A stretch of 64,000 bases of DNA from Effrenium voratum. Its lineage: Eukaryota; Sar; Dinophyceae; Suessiales; Symbiodiniaceae. A program made the translations under genes and the position numbers. Positions 12,344 to 21,470 of the stretch are shown piece after piece; within the stretch, counting starts at the first letter, position 1, and each line of letters begins with the position of its first letter. The notes under the pieces are model-generated. The model was given only the letters and a program-made list of their open reading frames with translations. It had not been told where the DNA came from and did no database searches. Location: positions 1,261,167 through 1,325,166 of the forward strand of contig CAUJNA010003794.1 in the NCBI GenBank assembly GCA_963377175.1, in the 5' to 3' direction.

Positions 12344-12695
12344 CTTTTGGACACATTGTGAGATAAGCGTTGGAGCTGCACTGGCCGTTGAAGGCTTCTA
12401 CCCGGTTCTTGGATGCCGGGAAAAAAACCGTTCAGCTGTAGTCCTTCCACTGCTTCTGATATCCCCACTGCTTGTTGTAGTCCTTGTACTCCTGCGTGGT
12501 CCAAGATTGTCTCTTCTTGACGTAATCCTGGTATCTCTCAGAGCTGCGTTTGCTGGTTGCAGATCTGCTGCGGATGTAAACCATGAGAGGACTGTGGGAG
12601 TCGGAGTCCTGCGAGCCGTTCATGAACATTTCATTGTTCACGTGCTTGTAGCGCTCTGCTGAGACCTGGTAATCGAAAATGGCCTTGTTCGGATG

Positions 12696-12911
12696 CCTAG
12701 ACAATCCAACGGCGCACGAAGGACAACTTTTCGCACAAACGGCATCATCTAACCACTTCGCTCCAAATCGCATCATTTTCGCGGCAGCACGCATCATTTT
12801 CGCGGCAACACGCATCATTTTTCGCGGCAAAACACATCATTTGCAACAGACGGCATCGGACGGCGTCGTGTGTAGAAACGGTTTGCAAAGCACACCATCG
12901 GATTGTCTAGG
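12696..12911 (-). mobile_element. 216-bp inverted-repeat element, copy 1
   Basis: Begins CCTAGACAATCC and ends GGATTGTCTAGG, an exact 12-bp terminal inverted repeat. The interior has direct repeats of catcattttcgcggca (three or four times). The flanking dinucleotide TG occurs on both sides (plus strand). Removing the element and one TG joins the coding frame without loss (Arg-Asn-His-Pro on the minus strand). No GT/GC-AG pair at the ends would give the same joint. Confidence 0.9.
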
Positions 12912-12954
12912 TGGTTCCGCATGAATTCCAGTTGTTCATCATCCATATTGTTCA

Positions 12955-13170
12955 CCTAGACAATCCAACGGCGCACGAAGGACAACTTTTCGCACAAACG
13001 GCATCATCTAACCACTTCGCTCCAAATCGCATCATTTTCGCGGCAGCACGCATCATTTTCGCGGCAACACGCATCATTTTTCGCGGCAAAACACATCATT
13101 TGCAACAGACGGCATCGGACGGCGTCGTGTGTAGAAACGGTTTGCAAAGCACACCATCGGATTGTCTAGG
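12955..13170 (-). mobile_element. 216-bp inverted-repeat element, copy 2
   Basis: I find no difference from copy 1 when reading them side by side, and it lies in the same orientation only 43 bp away. Flanking dinucleotide CA on both sides (plus strand). Removal with one CA restores the frame (Lys-Ile-Glu-Met-Asn-Asn on the minus strand). The element's own reading frame has a stop codon soon after entry, so an uncut transcript would truncate the protein before the Ser-Asp-His motif. Confidence 0.9.
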
Positions 13171-14348
13171 CATCTCGATCTTCCGGAAGTCCTGCTGGAT
13201 GTTCGTTTTGCCCCATCCAAATACGATAGTCATCATCACATCTGGGAATGTTCGATCAAAACCTGATCCGCATTTCATGTACAGGTGATGACGGACAATG
13301 GATTTCAGGGTGCACGAAGTCTCCACTGTATACTCCATTCTGGGCACGAGTGGCAAATTCTTCGTCGCATTCCACAATCTCTGATATGCTCTCATGAGGA
13401 TGTTCACGAGACCGTTGGTTGAATTGTAGACATGCTGGAGTTTGCTGTAGGTGTTCGCCGATTTGTTGGCGTCTCCGGTGATCGCATCGCATCGGTACAA
13501 GGTCACGAGCGGCATGATTTCGTTCTGAAGATCTTCTTTTGCTGCTCCATGACTAAGTGAAGGATGGATGTGGAAAACTCCAATGGTCGCGAATGGCAAG
13601 TCTGCCCTCGTGATATGGCGGTCGTCATACTCGTAGTATGATTTGTCGGATGATTTCGGGATCATGCCACGAAACTCATCAGTCTGCTCGATGTGGAGAA
13701 TGCCTCGGCCATGTCCTTGGACAATGGTGCGTGCTGGCAATCTCGATCCAATGTGCTTCTTGGATTCGGTAAACATGGATGTTCCTGTGGTTGCCAAGCA
13801 ATCCGAGGTCGGAATTTCGTATTCGGGATCAGTGCCATCTTCTTTTGTTCCGAAGAAACATCTGAACATTCCGAATGTGGTTCCCCAATTCTGGCTCCTG
13901 GTGGAAATGTGTCTTGCCAGAAGTTCCACTCTTGCAGAGGGTCCGCCGCGGACAAAGCATGCGATCGGTCTGGATGACCATTGCTTGATTACAATGCCCT
14001 TGTAACCGTATCGGATGAACGTTTTGATGAGCTCCCTGGATGTCTCATCATTCGGACTGAAGAATGCGTCTGCCTCATTCAGGCATAATATGTGTGCACT
14101 ATTCTGCATCATCATCTTGACGATCGGTCGGTCCTTCATCGGCATGTTGTACACCTCCCTGTTGTCCAACTTTGGATTCCTTGTGAGGTTTCCATGGTTC
14201 AGGGTAAGGATGTTGATCCCTATGGATGAGGTGAACTCATGCATGTTGAGATAGTCCACGGAAGGACGATCAGTCGGCTGCATCAGCGATCCCAGGATAT
14301 CGGCATAGGCTCGGATGATTTTCGGGTCATCTTGTGACCTTAGCTTCC

Positions 14349-15160
14349 TCAGTCCAAGCAGCAATCATTTTTGCCCTCGGAACCAACCTGAAAATCCTTC
14401 CGAAGTCGTCCCATGATTTCCTTCTCGAACACGTCATCCCCCGTCATAAGAAGATCATCTACATGAAGAGATAGGGCTCCATGAACTTGTCGATTCTTAG
14501 CATTGTTACCAGAAACAGGATCCATTAGGTAATCAACTGCTCCTTCTAGATCGAAAGTTGTGGATGATTTCTTCTCACTCACCAATGCGGGCTTCGGAAG
14601 CTGCTTGCCGTAGTACACGTGTGTACAACGGTCTGCCCGGGTTGGCACTAGTCCGTATGACCGGAGTGCCGAATCAAGGATGTTCCACCATCGACGTGGT
14701 GCGTCACTCAGCCCGTATGCAGGCTTCTTCATGCGCGCTCCAATGTGGGGTGGATATCCCGTTTCAGGAGGTATCTGACAAATGATGTCACGAGACTGGT
14801 CATCTGCTCGCCTTGGAGAAATGCTGTCTTCAAATCCATGTGGAATATATTCCAGCCTTTATTTGAGGCTGCTTGGATTGCAAGGCGGAAACCACTCCTG
14901 GATGCAGCAGGACTGTCTGTCTGCTGATCATTCTTCTGCTTGTCTTGGAAGCCTCGAGACCCAGCGTCCAGCGAGCCTTGGTCTTCAAGAAGTTACCATC
15001 CTTGTCTCGCTTCAGGGTTAGGACCCATCGACCGGTGACCCAGTTCCTGACCTGAATCTTGCGTGTATCGACTAAGTCGAACACTTCATTGTCAAGCCAT
15101 GATTTGCACTCAAGCTGCTTAGCTTCAAGGAATGGCCGCGGACAAGCTCTGATTTCCGTG
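14349..15160 (-). pseudogene. Copia-type reverse transcriptase, frameshifted and 3'-truncated
   Basis: The start of the RVT_2 domain is visible as WVTGRWVLTLKRDKDGNF at about 15055-15000 in the frame of the upstream linker. The reading then moves to another frame at about 14965 (HMDLKTAFLQG near 14850) and to a third at about 14805 (MKKPAYGLSDAPRRWWN at 14732-14682, then LSLHVDDLLMTGDD near 14480, the equivalent of the YVDD catalytic motif). It stops at 14349 shortly after the palm, at the junction with the EEP frame. RNase H is absent. The two frameshifts and the loss of the 3' part mean this copy cannot make a working enzyme. Confidence 0.88.
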
Positions 15161-16890
15161 GCTGTAGCTTCCTTCCGCTTCTTGCCAATGAGTGCGGATG
15201 TGGATGAAGCCTTCAAGGATTCTTGCTTGGATGAATACAGAACTAGGAGTGCACGGTCATCGTCGGTCATGTTCTTGCATAGCTGGTCAACATGATTCTG
15301 ATCTGTGTGTTTCTGATGAGAGAATCCGCATCGGGGCGATGGACTGAAGGTCCCTTTCACACGTCCAAGAAGGACAGGGTTGCCTTCGATATCTCTCGGA
15401 ACCGTAAAGGATCCGGTGTTCGCACAGATCTTCTGGTCGGCTGTCATGAGTGACCAATGCGCTTCATCTAGAACGAGATCAGCTTGGTGATCATCGTAGG
15501 ATCTGGTCCTCTGAGAGTCTTCTGCATCTCCATCTTCCTGGTCAGTGTATCTCATGGTTCTTTCTGAACTTCCAGTGCCGGATGAGGTTGGAACATGAGG
15601 AATCAGCTCTTCCTCACTTTCATATTGAACCGGCAAATTGGCTGGATTGTTCGGATTATAATTGGATGAAGATGCAGGATCATGTCTGGGAGAATGCTCA
15701 GGTGACTCATCATTGTCATCTGGCTTCTTCTTCTTCTTCCCAGTCTTCTGCTTCTTTGACGGACTGCCGGTTGTTTCTTCTTGCACAAGTGTCGGCAGTT
15801 CAAGATCTTCATCTTGTTCCTCTGCTTCGGGATTTGTAAGAATCGCAGGTGGTGAAGGTACCATGACAGTCGGAAGAATTGGCTGAGATGATTGCGACTG
15901 TGACGGCAAAGAGACATCACCCCCCAGTCGATTGAGTCCACTTGAGGATGAAATGGACTGTTTTTGCCGTTTAAGCGCTGCATCTCCTCCGCCAGGCTTG
16001 TCGTGTGGCGGCAGTGGAGGATCCACTGGACTGTCTGGCAACACACTGCGTGGTGCTGGCGGCATGGGATGATCAGGCTGATGTGGAGGATCCGGAGGAG
16101 GATCTGACATGCTCTCGTCCGGAGGTGTTGGAGGTCTTGGATCAGGCATGGGATGGTCCGGTTGATCAGGTGGTGGCTGTGTGTCAGGTTGCTGAGGCGC
16201 ATCCGTGGGATCCCATGGATCCGTCTCGATGGGCATCGGCCTGATGGCCGGCGCATCGGTGAACGACTCATGAACGGATGAAAACATCACAGCATGCCAC
16301 GTCTTCGGATCATACTTCTCCCAATTGCATTTTGATGCAGGCAAGACCCAAATTCTATTCAGCTGATCAGGCTGCCAGAAGGATATGATTGCATCGTCCG
16401 GAGGTGACGTAATAGGCATATTGATGCCAATGGTGTGGACGTATGCAGTGCATGCATCATACTGAGTGGATGAGATGCACAGTTGTCTCAACTTCTTGCA
16501 GCCGTTCCACATGTTCTGACATCGCCAGTCATTAGGATCTTGCTTGAAGATATCAATTTCAGTCCCAGGTGGGTACTGCTTCATCGTCTTCTGGAATTTC
16601 TGAACTAGCGGATCTTGAATGACTAATGGTTGAACGTCCTTGTTGAACGGCAGGTCTTGGATTCTGACTGCAAGACTGCTGCTGGTCATGTTGAACTCCT
16701 TGTCAATGGCTTCCATCTCCTTTCTCAGGATATCAACCTGCTTGATGGTGAATGGTTCAAAAAGGTCCTCCAAGAGGTACACCTCGTTGTCACGCGGTTT
16801 CACCTGCAAGTGTCGTAAGATGATGTGCGCAAGGTCCTGACAGAACTGGTAAGGATACACCTGTGCCAGTTTGGTTCTGCTTCCGAAGGA
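15161..16890 (-). pseudogene. Copia polyprotein linker: conserved N-part and long Pro/acidic-rich region
   Basis: An open frame continuous with the start of reverse transcriptase (frame 16998 to 14830). After the end of the methyltransferase-like domain (HEHQPLEG, RTKLAQVYPYQFC near 16890-16845) comes about 220 residues without a recognised domain, then a proline/aspartate-rich stretch (about 16210-16030), a Lys-rich basic patch with KKQKTGKKKKKP (about 15755-15720) and acidic sequence. In Copia elements this place normally holds protease and integrase; I see no HHCC zinc motif or DDE core here, so the integrase appears deleted or was never part of this lineage. Confidence 0.6.
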
Positions 16891-17470
16891 ACCAGCGTTT
16901 CCCTCTAGGGGTTGGTGTTCATGCTTTACTGAGCTGGAAAAGTTTTTACACCTTCTGAAGATCGGTCTCATAACCTCGGAAGGTAAGCAGTGCATCAAGC
17001 TCGTGGGCTTGAGACTTCTGAGCCCGGATTCAGGATCTTTTAGTCCGTATGCACAGAAATGGAAATCTCCCCACCCAGGTCACGGATGGGTCTGAAAACA
17101 ATTGCTGCATGCATTTCAGATACCATATCCTGCATATCTGAGGATTTTCGATAATGAAGTATCTTCTGTGCTTCAACTGGCAACGCGCAATGGATGCCAC
17201 AAATTCAACCATGGGAAGGTAGCGTTTCCGCTTTTCCCCCACCTTTTGCTGGTCTTGCTGGATGTTCTGCATATTTGACCATGGTCCGCAGACTGGTGCT
17301 TGTTCCCTGATGATCTCCATGACCATGTGTCGTCCCTTGGATGTCATTACATCGAATCCTGTGCGGATGTCCACGGGAGTCCCAACCTTAAGACCTGACA
17401 GTGCACAGCATTGACTGAATCTGGCACTTTCTGCAAAGATCTCGAGAACGTGGATCTTTCCCTTACGTAC
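16870..17470 (-). pseudogene. Methyltransferase-like domain carried by the Copia relic
   Basis: From residue 372 of the gag frame: KIHVLEIFAESARFSQ looks like motif I of a class I SAM-dependent methyltransferase (usually ELFAG-x-G). It is followed by PVDI at about residues 399-402 (acidic residue after strand 2), APVCGPWSNMQ at 425-435 (position of the catalytic Pro-Cys loop of cytosine-C5 enzymes) and FIIENP at 472-477 (position of the ENV-type motif). The domain continues across a frameshift near 17030-17075 into the next frame (GLKDPESGL, KPTSLM, HEHQPLEG). The motif I glycines are replaced (AESAR), so catalysis is doubtful. C5-methyltransferase domains have been reported in dinoflagellate retroelements; this assignment is by motif order only. 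Confidence 0.55.
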
Positions 17471-18571
17471 ACAGTTCCAATGTGCTTGTTCAGGAATAGA
17501 TGTGAGGTCCTCGACGAACATGTTCTCTGCTGGATGAGGTCTGCAGGTTTTGGAGTTGTTGTTTTCCGCGATACGTGCATCGTTCTCCTCGAGGACCCAG
17601 AACGTCTCTTCGTCGTTGTTTGACATGAATCCTTCAAGTCCTTCTTCATCCTCAACCCAGAAGCCTTCTTCTCCTTCGTATTCACCTTGTTCGATGATGA
17701 AGAATGTGTTGCTTCGGCTGCCTCCTTGAGGTCGGATGGATGGATCTTGGATCGATGTCCTCGAAGTGATGAAGAGTTCATGGTAGCGTGTCTTCAGCAT
17801 CTCATAGGAATAATTCTCGAGTGAGATGTTCCTAAATGACATTGCACTTGTGAGTCGTTCTCTTTGTTGATCTGACAACTCACTTGGTATAATGAAAAAC
17901 TGTGCAATGAGATTATCCCCGAAGGGAAATGCGTCCCGCTGTCTGTCCTGCATTCCTTGGATATATTGTCTGAGGACTGTAGGATCGTCCTCATTTAGCA
18001 GGGCTGGAGGCGGTGCTCGAGCACCGGCTGCTTGCTGATGTCGAGCAATTGTTCTCGCGTTTGCGTCCTGTACGGACTGTCGGAATGATGGAGACTGTGC
18101 CGTAAAGATTGGCATCAAGTCCATCCATGCTGCCTTCAATCTCATGAGAAGGATCTCGAATTTTGAGGTAAAAATGAGGAACTCTTGGTTCTGCCTTCTG
18201 TGGTTGAAGAAACTGAGGAGTCTGTACAGATACACGTTGATCGCACCTTTCAAAAAGTACTTCTTCAGCGTGTTCTTGAAATAGTTGACTCCTTCATCAG
18301 GATCTTGCAAAAGGTCATTTTGGAGGACGGCCTTGTACATGTAAGCATCTCCAGTGAGTCTGCTCTTAAGCAATGGACCTCGCTTGGCTGCTTCTACTGT
18401 GGTGATTGTCACCCAGTCGTCCACGAGTTCTTCATACCTGAACCAGCTGACTTTTCCGTCGTACGATGGCGGCTGCTTGGCGGTCATCGATAAATTAAGT
18501 GTTTCCTCCGTGTAGCTCGGCTTTGCCGAACTTGTGTAGGCTTCCATGAAACCTTCTCCATCTGATGACAT
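17030..18571 (-). CDS. Copia-type gag (513-codon frame) with fused methyltransferase-like part
   Basis: ATG at 18571 opens MSSDGEGFMEAYTS. Residues 1-290 form the capsid-like gag: QPPSYDGKVSWFRYEELVDDW (about 33-53), RLTGDAYMYK (71-80), DEGVNYFKNTLKKYF (92-106) and MSFRNISLENYSYEM (244-258). This is the gag type I associate with dinoflagellate Copia elements. An acidic segment with EEGFWVEDEE and EETFWVLEEN follows (301-330), but no CCHC zinc knuckle is seen. The last 140 residues are the methyltransferase-like domain. The frame ends at 17030 by a frameshift relative to the downstream part. The ATG is chosen because it lies 28 bp after a plausible primer-binding site. Confidence 0.75.
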   Translation of the reverse strand: MSSDGEGFMEAYTSSAKPSYTEETLNLSMTAKQPPSYDGKVSWFRYEELVDDWVTITTVEAAKRGPLLKSRLTGDAYMYKAVLQNDLLQDPDEGVNYFKNTLKKYFLKGAINVYLYRLLSFFNHRRQNQEFLIFTSKFEILLMRLKAAWMDLMPIFTAQSPSFRQSVQDANARTIARHQQAAGARAPPPALLNEDDPTVLRQYIQGMQDRQRDAFPFGDNLIAQFFIIPSELSDQQRERLTSAMSFRNISLENYSYEMLKTRYHELFITSRTSIQDPSIRPQGGSRSNTFFIIEQGEYEGEEGFWVEDEEGLEGFMSNNDEETFWVLEENDARIAENNNSKTCRPHPAENMFVEDLTSIPEQAHWNCVRKGKIHVLEIFAESARFSQCCALSGLKVGTPVDIRTGFDVMTSKGRHMVMEIIREQAPVCGPWSNMQNIQQDQQKVGEKRKRYLPMVEFVASIARCQLKHRRYFIIENPQICRIWYLKCMQQLFSDPSVTWVGRFPFLCIRTKRS

Positions 18572-18598
18572 CTTCCCTTGGATCTCTGCGGAAATCCC

Positions 18599-18610
18599 GC
18601 TCCGCTACCA
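18599..18610 (-). promoter_or_regulatory. Candidate retroelement primer-binding site
   Basis: On the minus strand the 12 bases TGGTAGCGGAGC lie just upstream of the gag ATG. They start TGG and resemble the TGGTATCAGAGC site used by Copia elements for initiator tRNA-Met. The 5' LTR would end just upstream (from 18611), but no second LTR is present to define its limits because the 3' half of the element is lost. Confidence 0.5.
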
Positions 18611-18885
18611 CAAATTGAGGCCCACTGCCCCAGGTGCCTATCCCCGGAGGGAACTGGAACCCTGTGGTAGTTGAGGTCGTTGTTGGTCCCTGAATCTATT
18701 CCGGAGAGAGTCCAGTATGCCTACAATGGATGATTGGAGGATGGATTGTCCCTGGTGGATTGTCTGATGGATAATCCTGTAAGCGGCCTGCAATGGCTCT
18801 TTTGTCCTCACGCTCGAATGGTCGTGATTATGCAAAAGGGGCCTTGAGCCAAATGTTGCGGGAGATCAATCTGTGCGAAAACAAC
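18611..18885 (-). other. Probable 5' LTR remnant of the Copia relic
   Basis: Non-coding sequence between the candidate primer-binding site and the palindrome array. No inverted TG...CA pair can be matched to a partner. On the minus strand 18841-18856 reads acatttggctcaag-like sequence, close to the 3' end of the dinoflagellate spliced leader. No other feature is seen. Confidence 0.4.
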
Positions 18886-18889
18886 ACAC

Positions 18890-19862
18890 CCCCCCCCCAC
18901 AGAAAAAAAAAAGAAGTGGATTGGCGCATTCCCGATTCTCGCTCGCGAACGCCGCACCGGAGAATCAAGAATGCGCCCATCCAACTGAGGGGGTCTCCCC
19001 CCCCCCCCAAGAAAAAAAAGAAGAAGTGGATTGGCGCATTCCCGATTCTCGCTCGCGAACGCCGCACCGGAGAATCAAGAATGCGCCCATCCAGCTGAAG
19101 GGGTCTCCCCCCCCCCCCCACAGAAACAAAAAGTGGATTGGCGCCATCCAACTGAGGGGGTCTCCCCCCCCCCAAGAAAAAACAAAGAAGTGGATTGGCG
19201 CATTCCCGATTCTCGCTCGCGAACGCCGCGCCGGAGAATCAAGAATGCGCCCACCCAGCTGAAAGGGTCCCCCCCCCCCCAAGAAAAAAAACAGAAGTGG
19301 ATTGGCGCATTCCCGATTCTCGCTCGCGAACGCCGCACCGGAGAATCAAGAATGCGCCCATCCAGCTGAAGGGGTCTCCCCCCCCCCCCCACAGAAAACA
19401 AAAAAAGTGGATGGGCGCCATCCAACTGAGGGGTCTCCCCCCCCCCCCCAAAAAAACAAAGAAGTGGAATTTGGGCGCATTCCTCCCAGATTCCTTTGCT
19501 CGCGAACTACGCCGCACCGGTCCACCCCCAGCTGCGCCATCCTGCTGAAAGGGTCCCCCCCCCAAGAAAAAACAAAGAAGTGGATTGGCGCATTCCCGAT
19601 TCTCGCTCGCGAACGCCGCACCGGAGAATCAAGAATGCGCCCATCCAGCTGAAAGGGTCCCCCCCCCCAACAGGAAAAAAAAAGAGTGGATTGGCGCATT
19701 CCCGATTCTCGCTCGCGAACGCCGCACCGGAGAATCAAGAATGCGCCCATCCAACTGAGGGGGTCTCCCCCCCCCCCCCAAGAAAAAAAGAAGAAGTGGA
19801 TTGGCGCATTCCCGATTCTCGCTCGCGAACGCCGCACCGGAGAATCAAGAATTCGTTCATTT
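18890..19862. repeat. Tandem array of short palindromes with poly-C/poly-A spacers
   Basis: About seven full units (starting near 18917, 19027, 19191, 19297, 19579, 19687 and 19797). Each begins tggattggcgcattcccgat and ends gaatgcgcccatcca, so about 24 bp at each end are nearly complementary around a loop of about 18 bp (gctcgcgaacgccgcaccg). Spacers read actgagggggtct, a C run, then an A/G-rich stretch. Two units are collapsed to 17 bp (19134-19150 and 19408-19424) and one at about 19465-19540 is diverged. Pro/Arg-rich frames here are not genes. Confidence 0.93.
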
Positions 19863-19895
19863 AATTGAAGGGGTCGGCGGCACTGGGCGGCAGCC

Positions 19896-20100
19896 CTTAA
19901 ATTACATTACATTACATTACATTACATTACATTACATTACATTACATTACATTACATTACATTACATTACATTACATTACATTACATTACATTACATTAC
20001 ATTACATACATACGTACATACATACATTACATACATACATGCATTACATTCATTCATTCATTCATTCATTCATTCATTCATTCATACATACATACATACA

Positions 20101-20131
<31 letters not shown>

Positions 20132-20186
20132 CATACATACATACATACATTACATACATACATACATTACGTACATACATAATACA

Positions 20187-20217
<31 letters not shown>

Positions 20218-20302
20218 CATACATACATACATACATACATACATACATACATACATACATACATACATACATACATACATACATACATACATACATACAT
20301 AC

Positions 20303-20334
<32 letters not shown>

Positions 20335-20420
20335 CATACATACATACATACATACATACATACATTACATTACATTACATATACATACATTACATACATT
20401 ACATACATACATACATTACA

Positions 20421-20451
<31 letters not shown>

Positions 20452-20522
20452 CATACATACATACATACATACATACATACATACATACATACATACATAC
20501 ATACATACATACATACATAACA

Positions 20523-20553
<31 letters not shown>

Positions 20554-20575
20554 CATACATACATACATACATACC

Positions 20576-20606
<31 letters not shown>

Positions 20607-20608
20607 CA

Positions 20609-20639
<31 letters not shown>

Positions 20640-20720
20640 CATACATACATACATACATACATACATACATACATACATACATTACATACATACATACATA
20701 CATACATACATGCATACATA
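19896..20720. repeat. (ATTAC)n, (CATT)n and (ACAT)n microsatellite, about 825 bp
   Basis: Pure ttacattaca-type pentanucleotide from 19896 to about 20005, a cattcatt block at 20045-20085, then acat tetranucleotide with scattered ttacat variants to 20720. Long tetrapeptide-repeat frames on both strands are artefacts. Confidence 0.97.
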
Positions 20721-20748
20721 CATACTTATGTACATGCATGCATACATA

Positions 20749-20866
20749 CGAGAGAGGGAGATTGGGAAGAGAGAGGCTTGGGGGGATGGGGAGGATGGGA
20801 GCAGAGGGAGGGAGAGCACACAAGGGAGACAAGGAAGAGAGGAAGAAGGAGAAAAGGGAGAGGACA
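20749..20866. repeat. Purine-only tract, about 115 bp
   Basis: Almost entirely G and A on the plus strand (gagagagggagattgggaag and so on), directly after the ACAT tract. It could form triplex DNA but shows no mirror symmetry strong enough to claim it. Confidence 0.7.
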
Positions 20867-20899
20867 ATGTCGGCGGACTGAGCCGGAGGCTCTAAAGTT

Positions 20900-21240
20900 G
20901 TCTTTTTGAGGGGGGGGAATAGATTGAATAGATGCTTCCGTGCAGGGCGGTCAAGCAAGACTACCCAAGCGATGAGGCAGCAAAGAAGAACGAAAGCAAG
21001 TCCGGCCGCAGCAATATTTTGTGTAGTAACGTTAGGAGGTGTTGGCATACTAATCATGTCGGCACTTTTCATGGATACTGTTCAACTGGCTCTTCCACAA
21101 TAAGATCTCTCGCCCGTCCGAGAGAAAGGATGCCACCCAACATTACCCTCCCCCAGGCGATGCCATGGAAGCTCCCAGGAGGTTCTTGGAAGACTTGATT
21201 CCATTCACCAAGGCCTTCTGAAAGCTTCCGGCAATTCGGG
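20900..21240 (+). other. Coding-like stretch of unknown identity
   Basis: Two overlapping possibilities are open on the plus strand: a frame ending at about 21103 with a hydrophobic segment AIFCVVTLGGVGILIMSALF, and a frame from about 21055 to 21217 ending DLIPFTKAF-stop. Base composition is more even than in the flanking repeats. I recognise neither product and no start is convincing. From 21240 to 21470 follow four copies of a cccccaaaaaaa...ggttttccttctgctttccc module of about 55-60 bp. Confidence 0.2.
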
Positions 21241-21284
21241 GGGGCTACCTTTTGTCACACCCCTTTGTTTTGGTCCCAACCCCC

Positions 21285-21470
21285 CACCCCCCCCCAAAAA
21301 AAAAGAAGAAAAAAGTGGTTTTCCTTCTGCTTTCCCTTCCCCCCCAAAAAAAAAACAAAATGTGGTTTTCCTTATGCTTTCCCTCCCCCCCCCCCAAAAA
21401 AAATGGTGGTTTTCCTTCTGCTTCCCCCCCCCCCCCCAAATGGCGGTTTTCCTTTTGCTTTCCCTTTAAA
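21285..21470. repeat. Four tandem copies of a poly-C/poly-A + ggttttcctt module
   Basis: ggttttccttctgctttccc-type cores occur at about 21316, 21364, 21409 and 21445, separated by ccccccaaaaaaa linkers. The unit is about 45-50 bp. Confidence 0.75.

Larger units (their letters stand above)
12432..14364 (-). pseudogene. EEP-fold (endonuclease/exonuclease/phosphatase) gene interrupted by two identical elements
   Basis: Reading on the minus strand, the first open segment (14364 to 13171) contains LTLNHGN (Asn codon near 14199), HILCLNEAD (Glu codon near 14076) and ITGDANKSAN (about 13480-13451). The last segment (12695 to 12432) contains DSDSHSPLMVYIR (about 12609-12572) and ends KDYS-stop. These are the Asn, Glu, Asp-x-Asn and Ser-Asp-His motifs of the EEP nuclease superfamily (AP endonuclease and LINE endonuclease relatives), here in an atypical version. 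Two 216-bp elements (12955-13170 and 12696-12911) interrupt the frame; the 43 bp between them is coding and in phase once each element plus 2 bp is removed. An ATG at 14283 is the first Met; the frame is open upstream to 14364, where it meets the truncated reverse transcriptase. It may be a domesticated or element-borne nuclease. It is scored as a pseudogene because removal of the insertions is unproven. Confidence 0.7.

Noticed and set aside
12696..13170. The two 216-bp elements as ordinary spliceosomal introns
   Set aside because: Their ends do not offer a GT, GC or GA donor with an AG acceptor that yields the correct in-frame joint; the target-duplication model fits both copies exactly.
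18873..19864. Pro/Arg-rich frames on both strands
   Set aside because: By-products of the palindrome array; every unit gives the same shifted peptide.
1949..20720. CRISPR array
   Set aside because: The repeats are adjacent or variable satellites and microsatellites, with no regular unique spacers, and the DNA is eukaryotic.
19801..21072. Long repeat-rich frames on both strands
   Set aside because: Same cause: ACAT/ATTAC microsatellite and adjacent C-rich repeats.
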